A DNA stretch of 64,000 nt from positions 615,001 through 679,000 of the forward strand of contig NC_006270.3 of the NCBI RefSeq assembly GCF_000011645.1, given 5' to 3'. The notes below the pieces were generated by a model. The model was given only the letters and a program-made list of their open reading frames with translations. It had not been told where the DNA came from and did not search any database. Source of the DNA: Bacillus licheniformis DSM 13 = ATCC 14580 (lineage in GTDB: Bacteria; Bacillota; Bacilli; Bacillales; Bacillaceae). The stretch's first letter is position 1; each line of letters starts with the position of its first letter. This document shows positions 1 to 10,439 of this stretch, piece after piece. Both the position numbers and the translations under genes were made by a program.

Positions 1-1645
<1,645 letters not shown>

Positions 1646-1778
1646 AAATATTTGTGAATCGTCTGTCCGTTATCTAGTTTTGAGAGAACACCTCTCAGAA
1701 AGCCAAAGGCAAGGAAACTCGGCTAAAGGCCCTCACATCCTGTGAGGAACGCCCAGTACCTTCGTCCTGAAGGCATAG

Positions 1779-1894
<116 letters not shown>

Positions 1895-1906
1895 TGTTTA
1901 TATTAT

Positions 1907-1984
<78 letters not shown>

Positions 1985-2024
1985 ATATAATTTGCATACA
2001 ATCAAACAAAATAAATAAAAATAT

Positions 2025-2101
2025 GGTCCGGTAGTTCAGTTGGTTAGAATGCCTGCCTGTCACGCAGGAGGTCGCGGGTTCGAGTCCCGTCCGGACCGCC
2101 A
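2025..2101 (+). tRNA. tRNA-Asp (anticodon GTC)
   Basis: A 77-nt cloverleaf with acceptor stem GGTCCGG/CCGGACC, discriminator G and encoded CCA. The anticodon GTC is at 2059-2061 in the loop closed by CCTGC/GCAGG. It is the last RNA gene of the rRNA operon; a terminator follows within about 12 nt. Confidence 0.96.
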
Positions 2102-2112
2102 TGTTGCACACA

Positions 2113-2143
2113 AACGAAATCTTCGAGGTTTTCGTTTTTTTTT
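2113..2143 (+). terminator. Terminator of the rRNA-tRNA operon
   Basis: An AACGAAA...TTTTCGTT hairpin with a TTCG-containing apex, followed by a run of nine Ts. It ends the rRNA/tRNA transcript before the thiL operon. Confidence 0.85.
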
Positions 2144-2295
2144 ATGTCTTTTTTCAGGTCAATGCTGAAACTCGGTTTCTCTTCTGACGGGATGTGAAGC
2201 TCGAATTTCTTTATTCCTTGGATAATTGGTGAGAATTCGATAAACTAATGATAGTGTTTTGATTGGTTTGCAACAGCAAAGGAGCAAATGATCTT

Positions 2296-3279
2296 ATGGA
2301 CGAATTTGAATTAATTCAAAGGATTACGCCCCGTTCGCTTTCTCATCGGGAAATAGAAATCGGTATTGGAGACGATGCCGCTGTTTATCATACGAAGAAC
2401 AATTATCAGGAGATCGTTGCAGTCGATACGATGGTCGACGGTATTCATTTTTTATCATCCCATTCATCGCCTGCCGATATCGGATATAAAGCATTGGCTG
2501 TGAATATTAGCGATATTGCCGCAATGGGAGGCCGACCCAAGTACTATCTTGTGTCAATCGCCGTTCCTTCCGGTTGGGGCGCGACGGATATTGAAGCCAT
2601 GTATGAAGAAATGAATAAACTGGCGACACTATATGAAATGGATTTAATCGGCGGGGACACCGTATCTGCAAACGGGCCGCTCGTTTTGACCGTAACAGCA
2701 ATCGGCGAAATTGAAAAGGGCAGATCTTGTTTAAGGAGCCATGCCGAGCCCGGTGATGTCGTTTTTGTGACGGGAGAACTTGGCTCATCAGCTGCCGGCC
2801 TGTCTTTTATATTGGGCCAAACATCGGCGAGAGACGAGACGCAGTCTCAATACTTTATTGAGCGGCACAAGAGGCCTGAGCCGAGGGTGGAAGCAGGTTT
2901 GATCTGTTCACGCTATCACCATGTGGCGCTTAATGATATCAGCGACGGGCTTGCCAGTGAATTAAATGAAATTGCTGAAGCGAGCCGTGTTTCCATTGAC
3001 ATATATAAAGAGTTGATTCCGGTCCATTCGGATTTACATATATTGCACACAAAATGGGAAGAGTGGGTCCTTTTCGGCGGCGAGGATTTTGAACTCGTCG
3101 GTACGATTTCTAATGATCAATGGGAACGTTTTAGTCAGGAATGCTCCGAGCATGATGTGCGGGTTCATCAAATCGGCCGCGTCACAAAACAAGGACAGGC
3201 GGAAGTGTTTTATCATGACGGACAGGACCGCGTTCTTCTCGAAAAAAAAGGATATAACCATTTTAAACAAGACAGGTGA
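2296..3279 (+). CDS. thiL: Thiamine-monophosphate kinase ThiL
   Basis: ThiL phosphorylates thiamine monophosphate with ATP to give thiamine pyrophosphate, the last step of cofactor synthesis in the cytoplasm. The 327-residue protein has the AIR-synthase-like fold motifs of the family: an acidic GIGDDAAV loop near the N-terminus, the VDTMVDGIHF segment, NISDIAAMGG, LIGGDT and the C-terminal DISDGLASELNEIA and LFGGEDFEL motifs, which bind ATP and magnesium. I chose ATG 2296 (MDEFELIQ...), because it matches B. subtilis ThiL and follows an AAGGAG at 2279-2284; the frame is open 11 codons further upstream. It is the first gene of the thiL-tsaE-tsaB-rimI-tsaD run, and its stop overlaps the next gene's region. 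Confidence 0.95.
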   Translation: MDEFELIQRITPRSLSHREIEIGIGDDAAVYHTKNNYQEIVAVDTMVDGIHFLSSHSSPADIGYKALAVNISDIAAMGGRPKYYLVSIAVPSGWGATDIEAMYEEMNKLATLYEMDLIGGDTVSANGPLVLTVTAIGEIEKGRSCLRSHAEPGDVVFVTGELGSSAAGLSFILGQTSARDETQSQYFIERHKRPEPRVEAGLICSRYHHVALNDISDGLASELNEIAEASRVSIDIYKELIPVHSDLHILHTKWEEWVLFGGEDFELVGTISNDQWERFSQECSEHDVRVHQIGRVTKQGQAEVFYHDGQDRVLLEKKGYNHFKQDR

Positions 3280-3287
3280 CAAGTAAA

Positions 3288-3764
3288 GTGAAAACGTTAG
3301 AGTGGAAAACGACAGAGCCTGAAGAGACAAAAAACATTGCCAGGCTGGCGGCAAAATATGTTCAGCCCGGTGATGTCATCACATTGGAGGGCGATCTTGG
3401 AGCAGGCAAAACGACTTTTACGAAAGGGTTTGCCGAAGGGATCGGCATCAAGCGGGTTGTCAGCAGCCCGACTTTTACCATCATCAAAGAATACCGTGAC
3501 GGCTCTCTTCCGCTGTTTCATATGGATGTGTACAGGATGGAAGACGAGACGGAAGATCTCGGATTAGATGAATATTTTGAGGGAGACGGCGTCTGCCTTG
3601 TGGAATGGGCGCATTTGATTGAAGAGCAGCTTCCAAAAGAACGCCTTGAGGTGGTCATTAAGCGGCTTGGTGATGACAAGCGAAAGCTGACCTTTACACC
3701 TAAAGGCAGGCGCTACGAAAATCTTTGCGAGGAGATCAGCAAACATGACGATACTTGCGATTGA
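3288..3764 (+). CDS. tsaE: tRNA t6A37 biosynthesis ATPase TsaE (YdiB)
   Basis: TsaE is the P-loop ATPase that works with TsaB and TsaD to transfer threonylcarbamoyl to A37 of ANN-decoding tRNAs. A Walker A motif, GDLGAGKT, is at residues 35-42, followed by the SPTFTIIKEY segment and the HMDVYRME and VEWAH motifs typical of the family. Length (158 aa) fits. The start GTG 3288 gives a protein starting MKTLEWK, as in B. subtilis; an alternative GTG at 3276 overlaps the thiL stop. It overlaps tsaB by 20 bp, which suggests translational coupling. Confidence 0.95.
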   Translation: MKTLEWKTTEPEETKNIARLAAKYVQPGDVITLEGDLGAGKTTFTKGFAEGIGIKRVVSSPTFTIIKEYRDGSLPLFHMDVYRMEDETEDLGLDEYFEGDGVCLVEWAHLIEEQLPKERLEVVIKRLGDDKRKLTFTPKGRRYENLCEEISKHDDTCD

Positions 3765-4434
3765 TACATCCAATTTAACGCTCGGAGTGGCATTAATCAA
3801 AGACGGAAAAGTGATAGCCGAGCATATATCCCACTTAAAGAAAAACCATTCGGTCAGAGCCATGCCGGCAATCGACGAACTCCTTAAAGAGTGCGGTTTA
3901 AAGCCTAGTGACCTGACCCAAATTGCAGTTGCCAAAGGCCCGGGTTCATATACAGGCGTGCGGATCGGCGTGACGATTGCCAAAACGCTTGCATGGTCAT
4001 TAAATATTCCGGTTAAAACCGTTTCAAGCCTTGAAGTGCTTGCGGCAAACGGCCGTTTTTTCCAAGGCTTGATTTGTCCGTTGTTTGATGCTAGGCGCGG
4101 TCAGGTTTATACGGGACTGTACCAGTATAGGGACGGCAAACTCCATGGATTGGAAGAGGACCAGAACATTCTGCTTGAAGATTGGCTAAAAAAGCTGAAA
4201 GCCATGGATCAGCAAGTCCTTTTCATAGGAAGCGACACCGGGATTCACAGGGAAATGATCGAACGGATTCTCGATGAACAAGCGGTTATTGCAGACCCTG
4301 CCCTGCAGCTTCCAAGACCTTCAGAATTGGCTTTAATCGGAGAACTTAAAGAGGACGAGCCAGTGCACAGCATTGTTCCAAACTATATTCGTCTGGCCGA
4401 AGCCGAGGCCGTCTGGCTTGAAAAACAAAAGTAA
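3745..4434 (+). CDS. tsaB: tRNA t6A37 biosynthesis protein TsaB (YdiC)
   Basis: TsaB is the non-catalytic partner that dimerises with TsaD in the t6A complex. The 229-residue protein starts with the ASKHA-fold signature ILAIDTSN and has the GPGSYTGVRIGV motif at about residues 70-81, both diagnostic for TsaB, but it lacks the metal-binding histidines of TsaD. It overlaps tsaE and is followed 12 bp later by rimI, so it is part of one operon. Confidence 0.95.
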   Translation: MTILAIDTSNLTLGVALIKDGKVIAEHISHLKKNHSVRAMPAIDELLKECGLKPSDLTQIAVAKGPGSYTGVRIGVTIAKTLAWSLNIPVKTVSSLEVLAANGRFFQGLICPLFDARRGQVYTGLYQYRDGKLHGLEEDQNILLEDWLKKLKAMDQQVLFIGSDTGIHREMIERILDEQAVIADPALQLPRPSELALIGELKEDEPVHSIVPNYIRLAEAEAVWLEKQK

Positions 4435-4446
4435 ACGGGTGAAGCC

Positions 4447-4905
4447 ATGAACACGCAAATGGTCATACGCGATATGAATCCAAAGGATTTGGACCAGGTT
4501 TTTGAAATTGAAAAAAGCTCTTTTTCTTCTCCGTGGAAAAAAGAATCTTTTCATCATGAGCTTTTTCACAATATGTATGCTCATTATCTCGTTCTCGAAG
4601 TTGAGGAGCAAGTCGTCGGCTACTGCGGGATTTGGATCGTAATGGATGACGCCCAGATCACCAATATTGCCGTTTCACCTGCATACCGGGGCCGCCGCTT
4701 CGGTGAAGCTCTTTTGAAGGCGGCCATGAAGCTTTGCCGGATGAAAAGGGCGGTTCAGCTTTCTTTAGAGGTGAGGGTATCGAATCATATTGCACAGAGC
4801 TTATACAAAAAGCTCGGCTTTGAGCCGGGAGGAATTCGCAAAAATTATTATACCGATAATGGGGAAGATGCATTATTAATGTGGGTGAGACTAAATGAAT
4901 CATAA
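4447..4905 (+). CDS. rimI: Ribosomal protein alanine N-acetyltransferase RimI-like (YdiD)
   Basis: A 152-residue GNAT acetyltransferase; family members acetylate the N-terminal alanine of ribosomal protein S18. The acetyl-CoA-binding core is seen as IAVSPAYRGRRFGEALL (Q/R-x-x-G-x-G/A type loop), followed by LEVRVSNHIAQSLYKKLGFEPGG, the classic C-terminal GNAT motif. It sits between tsaB and tsaD and overlaps tsaD by 11 bp, the same order as in B. subtilis. The substrate is inferred from family and position, not shown by the sequence. Confidence 0.92.
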   Translation: MNTQMVIRDMNPKDLDQVFEIEKSSFSSPWKKESFHHELFHNMYAHYLVLEVEEQVVGYCGIWIVMDDAQITNIAVSPAYRGRRFGEALLKAAMKLCRMKRAVQLSLEVRVSNHIAQSLYKKLGFEPGGIRKNYYTDNGEDALLMWVRLNES

Positions 4906-5920
4906 AAAAGATCTGTATGTATTAGGAATCGAAACAAGCTGTGATGAGACTGCCGCTGCGATTGTCAAAAACGGGACGGACATCATCTCAAATGTCGTAG
5001 CGTCGCAAATCGAGAGTCATAAACGGTTTGGGGGCGTCGTTCCCGAGATCGCATCAAGGCATCACGTGGAACAGATCACGATCGTGCTTGAGGAAGCCTT
5101 TGCACAAGCGGACATGACGTTTGATGACATTGATGCCATTGCAGTAACGGAAGGACCGGGGCTTGTAGGCGCTCTATTGATCGGCGTGAATGCTGCGAAA
5201 GCGCTCAGTTTTGCCCGGGGCATACCGCTCGTAGGCGTGCATCATATTGCCGGTCACATCTATGCCAACAGGCTTGTTCAGGACATTCAATTTCCGGCGA
5301 TTGCCCTTGTCGTCTCAGGCGGCCACACCGAACTCGTATATATGAAAGAGCACGGCTCATTTGAAGTAATCGGAGAGACGCTCGACGATGCTGCAGGCGA
5401 AGCCTATGACAAAGTGGCGAGAACGATGGGGCTTCCTTATCCGGGTGGACCTCACATTGACAAACTTGCGCAAAAAGGCGAGGCAAATGTGCCGCTGCCG
5501 CGCGCATGGCTTGAAGAAGGGTCTTATCATTTCAGCTTCAGCGGATTGAAGTCTGCAGTCATCAACACGCTTCACAACGCTTCACAAAAAGGCGAAACGA
5601 TAGCTCCGGAAGATTTGTCAGCCAGCTTTCAGGAAAGCGTCATAGATGTCCTCGTGACAAAAACGGAACGCGCTGCGGAAGCTTATGGCGTCAAACAGGT
5701 GCTGCTTGCCGGAGGAGTTGCTGCAAACAAAGGGCTGAGAGCCGCGCTCGAAAAAACGTTCAGCAGCCGTCCGGAGATCGAGCTTTTGATCCCGCCGCTC
5801 TCGCTGTGTACGGACAATGCCGCCATGATTGCCGCCGCAGGTACGGTTGCTTTTGAAAAAGGAATCAGAGGAAAATATGATATGAATGGTCAGCCTGGCT
5901 TAGATCTGACGTCTTATTGA
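4895..5920 (+). CDS. tsaD: tRNA N6-threonylcarbamoyladenosine transferase TsaD (Gcp)
   Basis: TsaD is the catalytic subunit that moves the threonylcarbamoyl group from its adenylate onto A37 of tRNA. The 341-aa protein starts with LGIETSCDETA, has the metal-binding HHIAGH motif (His117 and His121), the VSGGHTE nucleotide loop and the C-terminal LCTDNAAMIAAAG metal motif. It closes the thiL-tsaD operon and is followed immediately by a terminator and a DnaA-box cluster. Confidence 0.96.
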   Translation: MNHKKDLYVLGIETSCDETAAAIVKNGTDIISNVVASQIESHKRFGGVVPEIASRHHVEQITIVLEEAFAQADMTFDDIDAIAVTEGPGLVGALLIGVNAAKALSFARGIPLVGVHHIAGHIYANRLVQDIQFPAIALVVSGGHTELVYMKEHGSFEVIGETLDDAAGEAYDKVARTMGLPYPGGPHIDKLAQKGEANVPLPRAWLEEGSYHFSFSGLKSAVINTLHNASQKGETIAPEDLSASFQESVIDVLVTKTERAAEAYGVKQVLLAGGVAANKGLRAALEKTFSSRPEIELLIPPLSLCTDNAAMIAAAGTVAFEKGIRGKYDMNGQPGLDLTSY

Positions 5921-5947
5921 AACCTCACGCTTTGTGAGGTTTTTTTA
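5921..5947 (+). terminator. Terminator after tsaD
   Basis: Hairpin AACCTCAC-gctt-GTGAGGTT followed by six Ts, directly after the tsaD stop codon. Confidence 0.9.
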
Positions 5948-5958
5948 CCCGGAAAAAG

Positions 5959-6127
5959 TTATTAACAAGTTATCAACACATATCCACAGTCTTGTGTATA
6001 ATGTTAAAAACCTTAATTTACAGACCTTTTTTACCTGTTAGTAATGTGTATAAATATTATGTTATTTGTGGATATTGTGGGTAAATCGCTTTCTTTCTTT
6101 TAAATAAAGGATTTCAATTGTGGACAA
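5959..6127. promoter_or_regulatory. DnaA-box cluster in the tsaD-ydiF gap
   Basis: Eight nonamers within 169 bp match the DnaA box TTATNCACA exactly or with one change. On the + strand: TTATTAACA 5959-5967, TTATCAACA 5970-5978, ATATCCACA 5980-5988. On the - strand: TTATACACA 5993-6001 and 6045-6053 (both exact), ATATCCACA 6067-6075, TTACCCACA 6076-6084 and TTGTCCACA 6119-6127. The stretch is AT-rich and lies between two convergent genes, so promoters cannot explain it. B. subtilis is known to have oriC-proximal DnaA-box clusters that lower initiation by titrating DnaA; I recall one of them at this gcp-ydiF position, but could not verify that here. Confidence 0.8.
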
Positions 6128-6152
6128 AAAAACCGCTCCGGCTTGGAGCGGC
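6128..6152 (-). terminator. Terminator of ydiF
   Basis: On the minus strand CCGCTCC-aagcc-GGAGCGG is followed by seven Ts, just after the ydiF stop. Confidence 0.9.
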
Positions 6153-6159
6153 TCATCCT

Positions 6160-8085
6160 TTATTCATTTGTAGATAGTGTTTCCCATTCTGATAACAGCT
6201 GTTCAAGCTCCTCATTCAGCTGTTCATTTTCAGAGTGGATTTCCTGAACCTTCTCGTGGTCTTGGAAGACGTCGGGATTGCATAGGAGCTCTTCATTCTT
6301 TTCAATTTGTTCTTCAATGGCCGTAATTCTTGTTTCGATGTCTTCAATCCTGCGCTGCCGCTGGCGTTCTTTTCTTTTCAGCTCTTTTTCTTCTTCATAG
6401 CTCTTTTTTGCGCCCGGTTTTTCGGAAGCGGCTTTCTGACGCTCTTCCGTCTGTTTTTCTAGTTCTTTCAGTTCAAGCTGCTGCGCTTTTTTTTCCGTGT
6501 AATAATCGTAGTCGCCTAAATATTCTTCGGCTTTGTCGCGAGAAAGCTCCAGTACTTTTGTCGCAATCCGGTTGATAAAATAGCGGTCATGGGACACAAA
6601 TAATATCGTTCCCGGGTAATCGATTAAAGCGTTCTCCAAGACTTCCTTGCTGTCCAGGTCGAGATGGTTTGTCGGCTCATCAAGAATAAGGAAGTTCGCT
6701 TTTTGCAACATCAGCTTGGCGAGGGCAAGCCTGGCTTTTTCGCCACCGCTTAATGCATGTACAGGCTTTAATACATCTTCTCCCGAGAACAAGAAGTTGC
6801 CGAGGCAGGTCCTGATATCCTTTTCATTCATCTCCGGATAATCGTCCCAAAGCTCGTCAAGCACGCGTTTTGACGACGTCAATTCAGCCTGTTCCTGGTC
6901 GTAGTATCCGATTGAGACGTGAGAGCCCGTCGCGATTGTTCCCGACACCGGCTGCAGCTTTTGGATCAATGCTTTCAAAAGGGTCGACTTGCCGATTCCG
7001 TTCGGCCCGACTAGTGCAACGCTTTCCCCGCGGGTAATGCGAAAATCCAGTGAACGGAGAAGCGGGGGCTGGTCCTGATAGCTTACCGTCAGGTCTTCCA
7101 CTCGCAGTACATCGTTTCCGCTTTGCCTTGTAATTTCAAAGCGGAATGACGCCGACTTTTCATCTCCAAGCGGTTTGTCCATGATCTCCATCCGTTCAAG
7201 CTGCTTTCGTCTGCTCTGCGCCCGTTTCGTCGTCGAAGCCCTTGCCAAGTTCCGATCGACGAAATCCTGCAGCTTGGCGATTTCGTCCTGCTGCTTTTCG
7301 TAAAGCTTTGTTTCCCTTTCCAGCTGCTCGGCTTTTAATTGGAGATAAGAGCTGTAGTTCCCGATATATTTTTTGCTTTGGGACCTGGTAATCTCGTAAA
7401 CTTGGGTAACCACTTTGTCAAGAAAGTACCTGTCATGGGAAACGATTAAAATCGCTCCGCTGTAGCTTTGCAAATATTGTTCGAGCCATGTCAGGGTGTC
7501 GATATCCAAGTGGTTTGTCGGTTCGTCCAAAATGAGGAGGTCGGGTTTTGTCAAAAGCATTTTTCCGAGGGCAAGTCTTGTTTTTTGGCCTCCGCTTAAA
7601 TCCTGAACGCGGACGGAGTCGTCAAATCCCGCAAAGCCGAGCCCGTGCATGACGGATCTGACCTCTGCCTCATATTGGTAGCCGCCTTTGTCCTTGAACT
7701 CCTGCTGAAGCCTGTCATATGTCTTCATTAATGATTCAAGCTTGTCCGGTCCGGCTTGCGCCATCTTTTCCTCGATCGCGCGCATTTCTTTTTCCATTTT
7801 TTTAAGAAAATCAAATACCGACAGCAATTCCTCTTTAAGCGTCAGCTTGGAATCGAGGCCGGAATGCTGGTCAAGGTAGCCCATCGTCAAATCTTTAGGT
7901 TTGATGATGTCCCCCTTTTCGTATGAGAGCTTTCCTGCGATAATCTTTAGAAGAGTCGATTTTCCGGCGCCGTTGCGTCCGACGACCGCAATCCGGTCCC
8001 GAGACCTGACTTCGAGTTTTATATTCGTTAAAATCGTATCGGCTCCAAACGATTTTGAAAGCTGATTTACTTGTAAAATCATCAT
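6160..8085 (-). CDS. ydiF: ABC-F family ATPase YdiF
   Basis: A 641-residue cytosolic ABC-F protein with two ATP-binding cassettes and no membrane segments. ABC-F proteins act on the ribosome, as translation factors or antibiotic-resistance factors; which role this one has cannot be read from sequence. Cassette 1 has Walker A GRNGAGKST and signature LSGGQKTRLALG with LLILDEPTNHLDID; cassette 2 has GPNGIGKST, LSGGEKARLALA and FLILDEPTNHLDLD. A charged linker joins them and a coiled-coil, Lys/Glu-rich C-terminal domain (about residues 530-640) follows, as in Uup/YdiF. Start ATG 8085 follows GAGGTGA at a good distance. It is convergent to tsaD and divergent from moaC. Confidence 0.92.
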   Translation of the reverse strand: MMILQVNQLSKSFGADTILTNIKLEVRSRDRIAVVGRNGAGKSTLLKIIAGKLSYEKGDIIKPKDLTMGYLDQHSGLDSKLTLKEELLSVFDFLKKMEKEMRAIEEKMAQAGPDKLESLMKTYDRLQQEFKDKGGYQYEAEVRSVMHGLGFAGFDDSVRVQDLSGGQKTRLALGKMLLTKPDLLILDEPTNHLDIDTLTWLEQYLQSYSGAILIVSHDRYFLDKVVTQVYEITRSQSKKYIGNYSSYLQLKAEQLERETKLYEKQQDEIAKLQDFVDRNLARASTTKRAQSRRKQLERMEIMDKPLGDEKSASFRFEITRQSGNDVLRVEDLTVSYQDQPPLLRSLDFRITRGESVALVGPNGIGKSTLLKALIQKLQPVSGTIATGSHVSIGYYDQEQAELTSSKRVLDELWDDYPEMNEKDIRTCLGNFLFSGEDVLKPVHALSGGEKARLALAKLMLQKANFLILDEPTNHLDLDSKEVLENALIDYPGTILFVSHDRYFINRIATKVLELSRDKAEEYLGDYDYYTEKKAQQLELKELEKQTEERQKAASEKPGAKKSYEEEKELKRKERQRQRRIEDIETRITAIEEQIEKNEELLCNPDVFQDHEKVQEIHSENEQLNEELEQLLSEWETLSTNE

Positions 8086-8231
8086 GATCTTTCACCTCTT
8101 GTCTGCTATTTTAAGTGTAGCCTATCACCGCGCAGTCAGCAAACAATTAAGTGAAGTCTGGAAGATTTTAGCCAAAGAAAAAGACAGATTGAAAAAAATA
8201 GTGTATGATCATTATAAGGAGAGTTAAGAAC

Positions 8232-8738
8232 ATGAATGAGTTTACACATTTTAATGAACAAGGCAGAGCCAAGATGGTTGATATAAGCGAAAAGGAAGCT
8301 TCAGTGCGCACAGCTGCGGCTGTTTCAAGCGTGTCCATGAATCGAGAAGTACATGAAAAAATCAAAAACCGCGAAATCGGAAAAGGCGATGTGTTGGCGG
8401 TGGCGCAAGTGGCCGGAATCATGGCTGCAAAACAGACATCCGCCATCATCCCGATGTGTCATCCGATCGCTCTGAAAGGAGTCGACATCGCCTTTTGCTG
8501 GGAGAAGAAAGAGCAGAAGAGCATCCTGCATATACAATCTAACGTCAAGACCAAAGGGAGCACAGGTGTGGAAATGGAAGCGTTAACGTCGGCCTCCGTA
8601 TGTGCGCTGACCGTTTATGACATGTGCAAAGCGGCGGATAAGGGAATGGTGATAGGACCGACCTTTCTTCTCGAAAAGACAGGCGGGAAAAACGGTGACT
8701 ATAAAAGGGAAAAAGCTGATGTAGACATGGAGGATTAG
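8232..8738 (+). CDS. moaC: Cyclic pyranopterin monophosphate synthase MoaC
   Basis: MoaC converts the GTP-derived 3',8-cyclo intermediate to cyclic pyranopterin monophosphate in molybdenum cofactor synthesis. The 168-aa protein starts MNEFTHFNEQGRAKMVDIS and has the IIPMCHPIAL and KGSTGVEMEALTSASVCALTVYDM motifs, with the catalytic KGXTGVEMEALT region intact. ATG 8232 is preceded by AAGGAG at 8 nt; the longer open frame from 8205 is not supported. It ends 3 bp before rex. Confidence 0.94.
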   Translation: MNEFTHFNEQGRAKMVDISEKEASVRTAAAVSSVSMNREVHEKIKNREIGKGDVLAVAQVAGIMAAKQTSAIIPMCHPIALKGVDIAFCWEKKEQKSILHIQSNVKTKGSTGVEMEALTSASVCALTVYDMCKAADKGMVIGPTFLLEKTGGKNGDYKREKADVDMED

Positions 8739-8741
8739 TTT

Positions 8742-9389
8742 ATGAACATGGATCATTCAAAAATTCCGCAAGCGACAGCGAAACGGCTGCCATTATATTA
8801 TCGTTTTTTAAAAAACCTTCATGCATCCGGGAAACAGCGTGTATCTTCCGCTGAGCTGAGCGATGCCGTCAAAGTCGATTCCGCGACCATCCGAAGGGAT
8901 TTCTCGTACTTCGGCGCGCTCGGGAAAAAAGGATACGGCTACAATGTCAATTATTTGCTGTCCTTTTTCAGAAAGACGCTTGATCAGGATGAAACGACGA
9001 ACGTAACGCTTATTGGCGTGGGGAATTTGGGGACAGCCTTTCTCCATTACAATTTTATCAAAAACAATAATACAAAAATCGCCATGGCGTTTGACATCAA
9101 TGAAGAAAAAATCGGAACCGAGGTCGGCGGCGTTCCCGTCTATGACCTGAATAAGCTTGAAGAGCATATGACGGATGATGATATCCCGGTCGCCATTTTG
9201 ACGGTTCCAGCTCAAGCCGCACAGTCGATTACAGACAGGCTGGTGGCGCTTGGCATTAAAGGCATTCTTAATTTCACGCCGGCTCGCTTGAATGTGCCGG
9301 AACACATTCGCATTCATCATATAGATTTGGCAGTGGAACTTCAGTCGCTGGTGTATTTTCTGAAACATTATTCAATGCAGGAAAAGTAA
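8742..9389 (+). CDS. rex: Redox-sensing transcriptional repressor Rex
   Basis: Rex senses the NADH/NAD+ ratio and represses fermentation and respiration genes when NADH is low. The 215-residue protein has an N-terminal winged helix (about 1-80, SSAELSDAVKVDSATIRRDF recognition region) and a Rossmann domain with GVGNLG at residues 92-97, then a domain-swapped C-terminal helix. It is almost identical to B. subtilis Rex (YdiH). It follows moaC by 3 bp and is likely co-transcribed with it and with the tat genes. Confidence 0.96.
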   Translation: MNMDHSKIPQATAKRLPLYYRFLKNLHASGKQRVSSAELSDAVKVDSATIRRDFSYFGALGKKGYGYNVNYLLSFFRKTLDQDETTNVTLIGVGNLGTAFLHYNFIKNNNTKIAMAFDINEEKIGTEVGGVPVYDLNKLEEHMTDDDIPVAILTVPAQAAQSITDRLVALGIKGILNFTPARLNVPEHIRIHHIDLAVELQSLVYFLKHYSMQEK

Positions 9390-9431
9390 AACGGAAAACG
9401 AAAAATAAATAAAGGAAAGGGGGCAGGCTTT

Positions 9432-9611
9432 ATGCCAACAATCGGTCCTGGAAGCTTTATTTTAATTGTCGTGGTGGCGCTTTTGATATTCGGCCCGAAA
9501 AAACTTCCCGAGCTGGGAAGAGCGGCGGGAAACACGCTGCGGGAGTTTAAAAATGCGACAAAAGGTTTGGCTGACGACGATTCCGATAATAAAAAGAAAG
9601 AAGATCAGTAG
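9432..9611 (+). CDS. tatAY: Twin-arginine translocase subunit TatAY
   Basis: A 59-residue TatA-type subunit. It has a short N-terminal transmembrane helix (about residues 5-20), the FGPKKLPELGR hinge and amphipathic helix, and a charged, disordered tail ending KKKEDQ. It forms the pore/bifunctional component of the minimal TatAyCy translocase that exports folded proteins. A strong AAAGGAAAGGGGGC ribosome binding site precedes ATG 9432. tatCY follows 6 bp after the stop. Confidence 0.95.
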   Translation: MPTIGPGSFILIVVVALLIFGPKKLPELGRAAGNTLREFKNATKGLADDDSDNKKKEDQ

Positions 9612-9617
9612 GATAGG

Positions 9618-10394
9618 ATGACATTTATGAAGGGAAAAGAAATGTCGCTGTTAGAACATATCACAGAACTGCGCAGACGGCTTGTGATCACTTTTTTCTT
9701 TTTTGTTTTGTTTGTTGCGGCAGGCTTTTTTTTGGCGAAGCCGCTCATAATCTACCTGCAGCAGACGGATGAAGCGAAGCTGCTGACTCTCAATGCGTTC
9801 AAGCTGACCGATCCTTTATTTGTGTACGTGCAGTTCGCGTTCATCATCGGCGCTGTCTTGACTTCGCCGCTTGTTCTATACCAGCTGTGGGCTTTCATCA
9901 GCCCGGGGCTGTATGAAAAAGAACGAAAAGTGACGCTCAGCTATATTCCAATATCGATCATTCTTTTTTTAGGCGGCATTGCCTTTTCTTACTTTATTTT
10001 ATTTCCGTTTGTCGTGGACTTTATGACGAGAGTCTCAGATGATCTGAATGTCAACCAGGTCATCGGAATACACGAATATTTTCAGTTTCTGCTTCAGTTG
10101 ACGCTTCCTTTTGGCTTGTTGTTTCAGATGCCTGTGGTCATCATGTTTATCACAAGGCTCGGTCTCGTGACGCCGATGTTTTTGGCGAAAATCCGAAAAT
10201 ATGCATATTTTGTGTTGTTCGTCATTGCGGCGCTCATTACACCGCCTGAGTTATTGTCGCATTTAATGGTCTCCGTGCCATTGCTCATTCTTTATGAAAT
10301 CAGTATCGTGATTTCAAGAATATCCTACAGGCAGGCGCAAAAAACAATGATTCAAGAGGAAAATCAATCGTTTTTGAACGACCATACAAAATAA
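9618..10394 (+). CDS. tatCY: Twin-arginine translocase subunit TatCY
   Basis: TatC is the signal-peptide receptor of the Tat system. The 258-aa protein has the SLLEHITELRRRL N-terminal motif and six predicted transmembrane segments, plus the conserved SPGLYEKERK, FPFVVDFM and ALITPPELLSH motifs. With tatAY it forms the constitutive TatAyCy pathway of Bacillus. A strong terminator follows directly. Confidence 0.95.
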   Translation: MTFMKGKEMSLLEHITELRRRLVITFFFFVLFVAAGFFLAKPLIIYLQQTDEAKLLTLNAFKLTDPLFVYVQFAFIIGAVLTSPLVLYQLWAFISPGLYEKERKVTLSYIPISIILFLGGIAFSYFILFPFVVDFMTRVSDDLNVNQVIGIHEYFQFLLQLTLPFGLLFQMPVVIMFITRLGLVTPMFLAKIRKYAYFVLFVIAALITPPELLSHLMVSVPLLILYEISIVISRISYRQAQKTMIQEENQSFLNDHTK

Positions 10395-10424
10395 GAGCCA
10401 TTCTTTTTTCAGAATGGCTCTTTT
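10393..10424. terminator. Bidirectional terminator between tatCY and ydiK
   Basis: AAGAGCCATTCT-ttttttc-AGAATGGCTCTT hairpin with T runs on the + strand; it overlaps the tatCY stop and lies between convergent genes. Confidence 0.88.
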
Positions 10425-10439
10425 CTTTCAAATAAAAGG

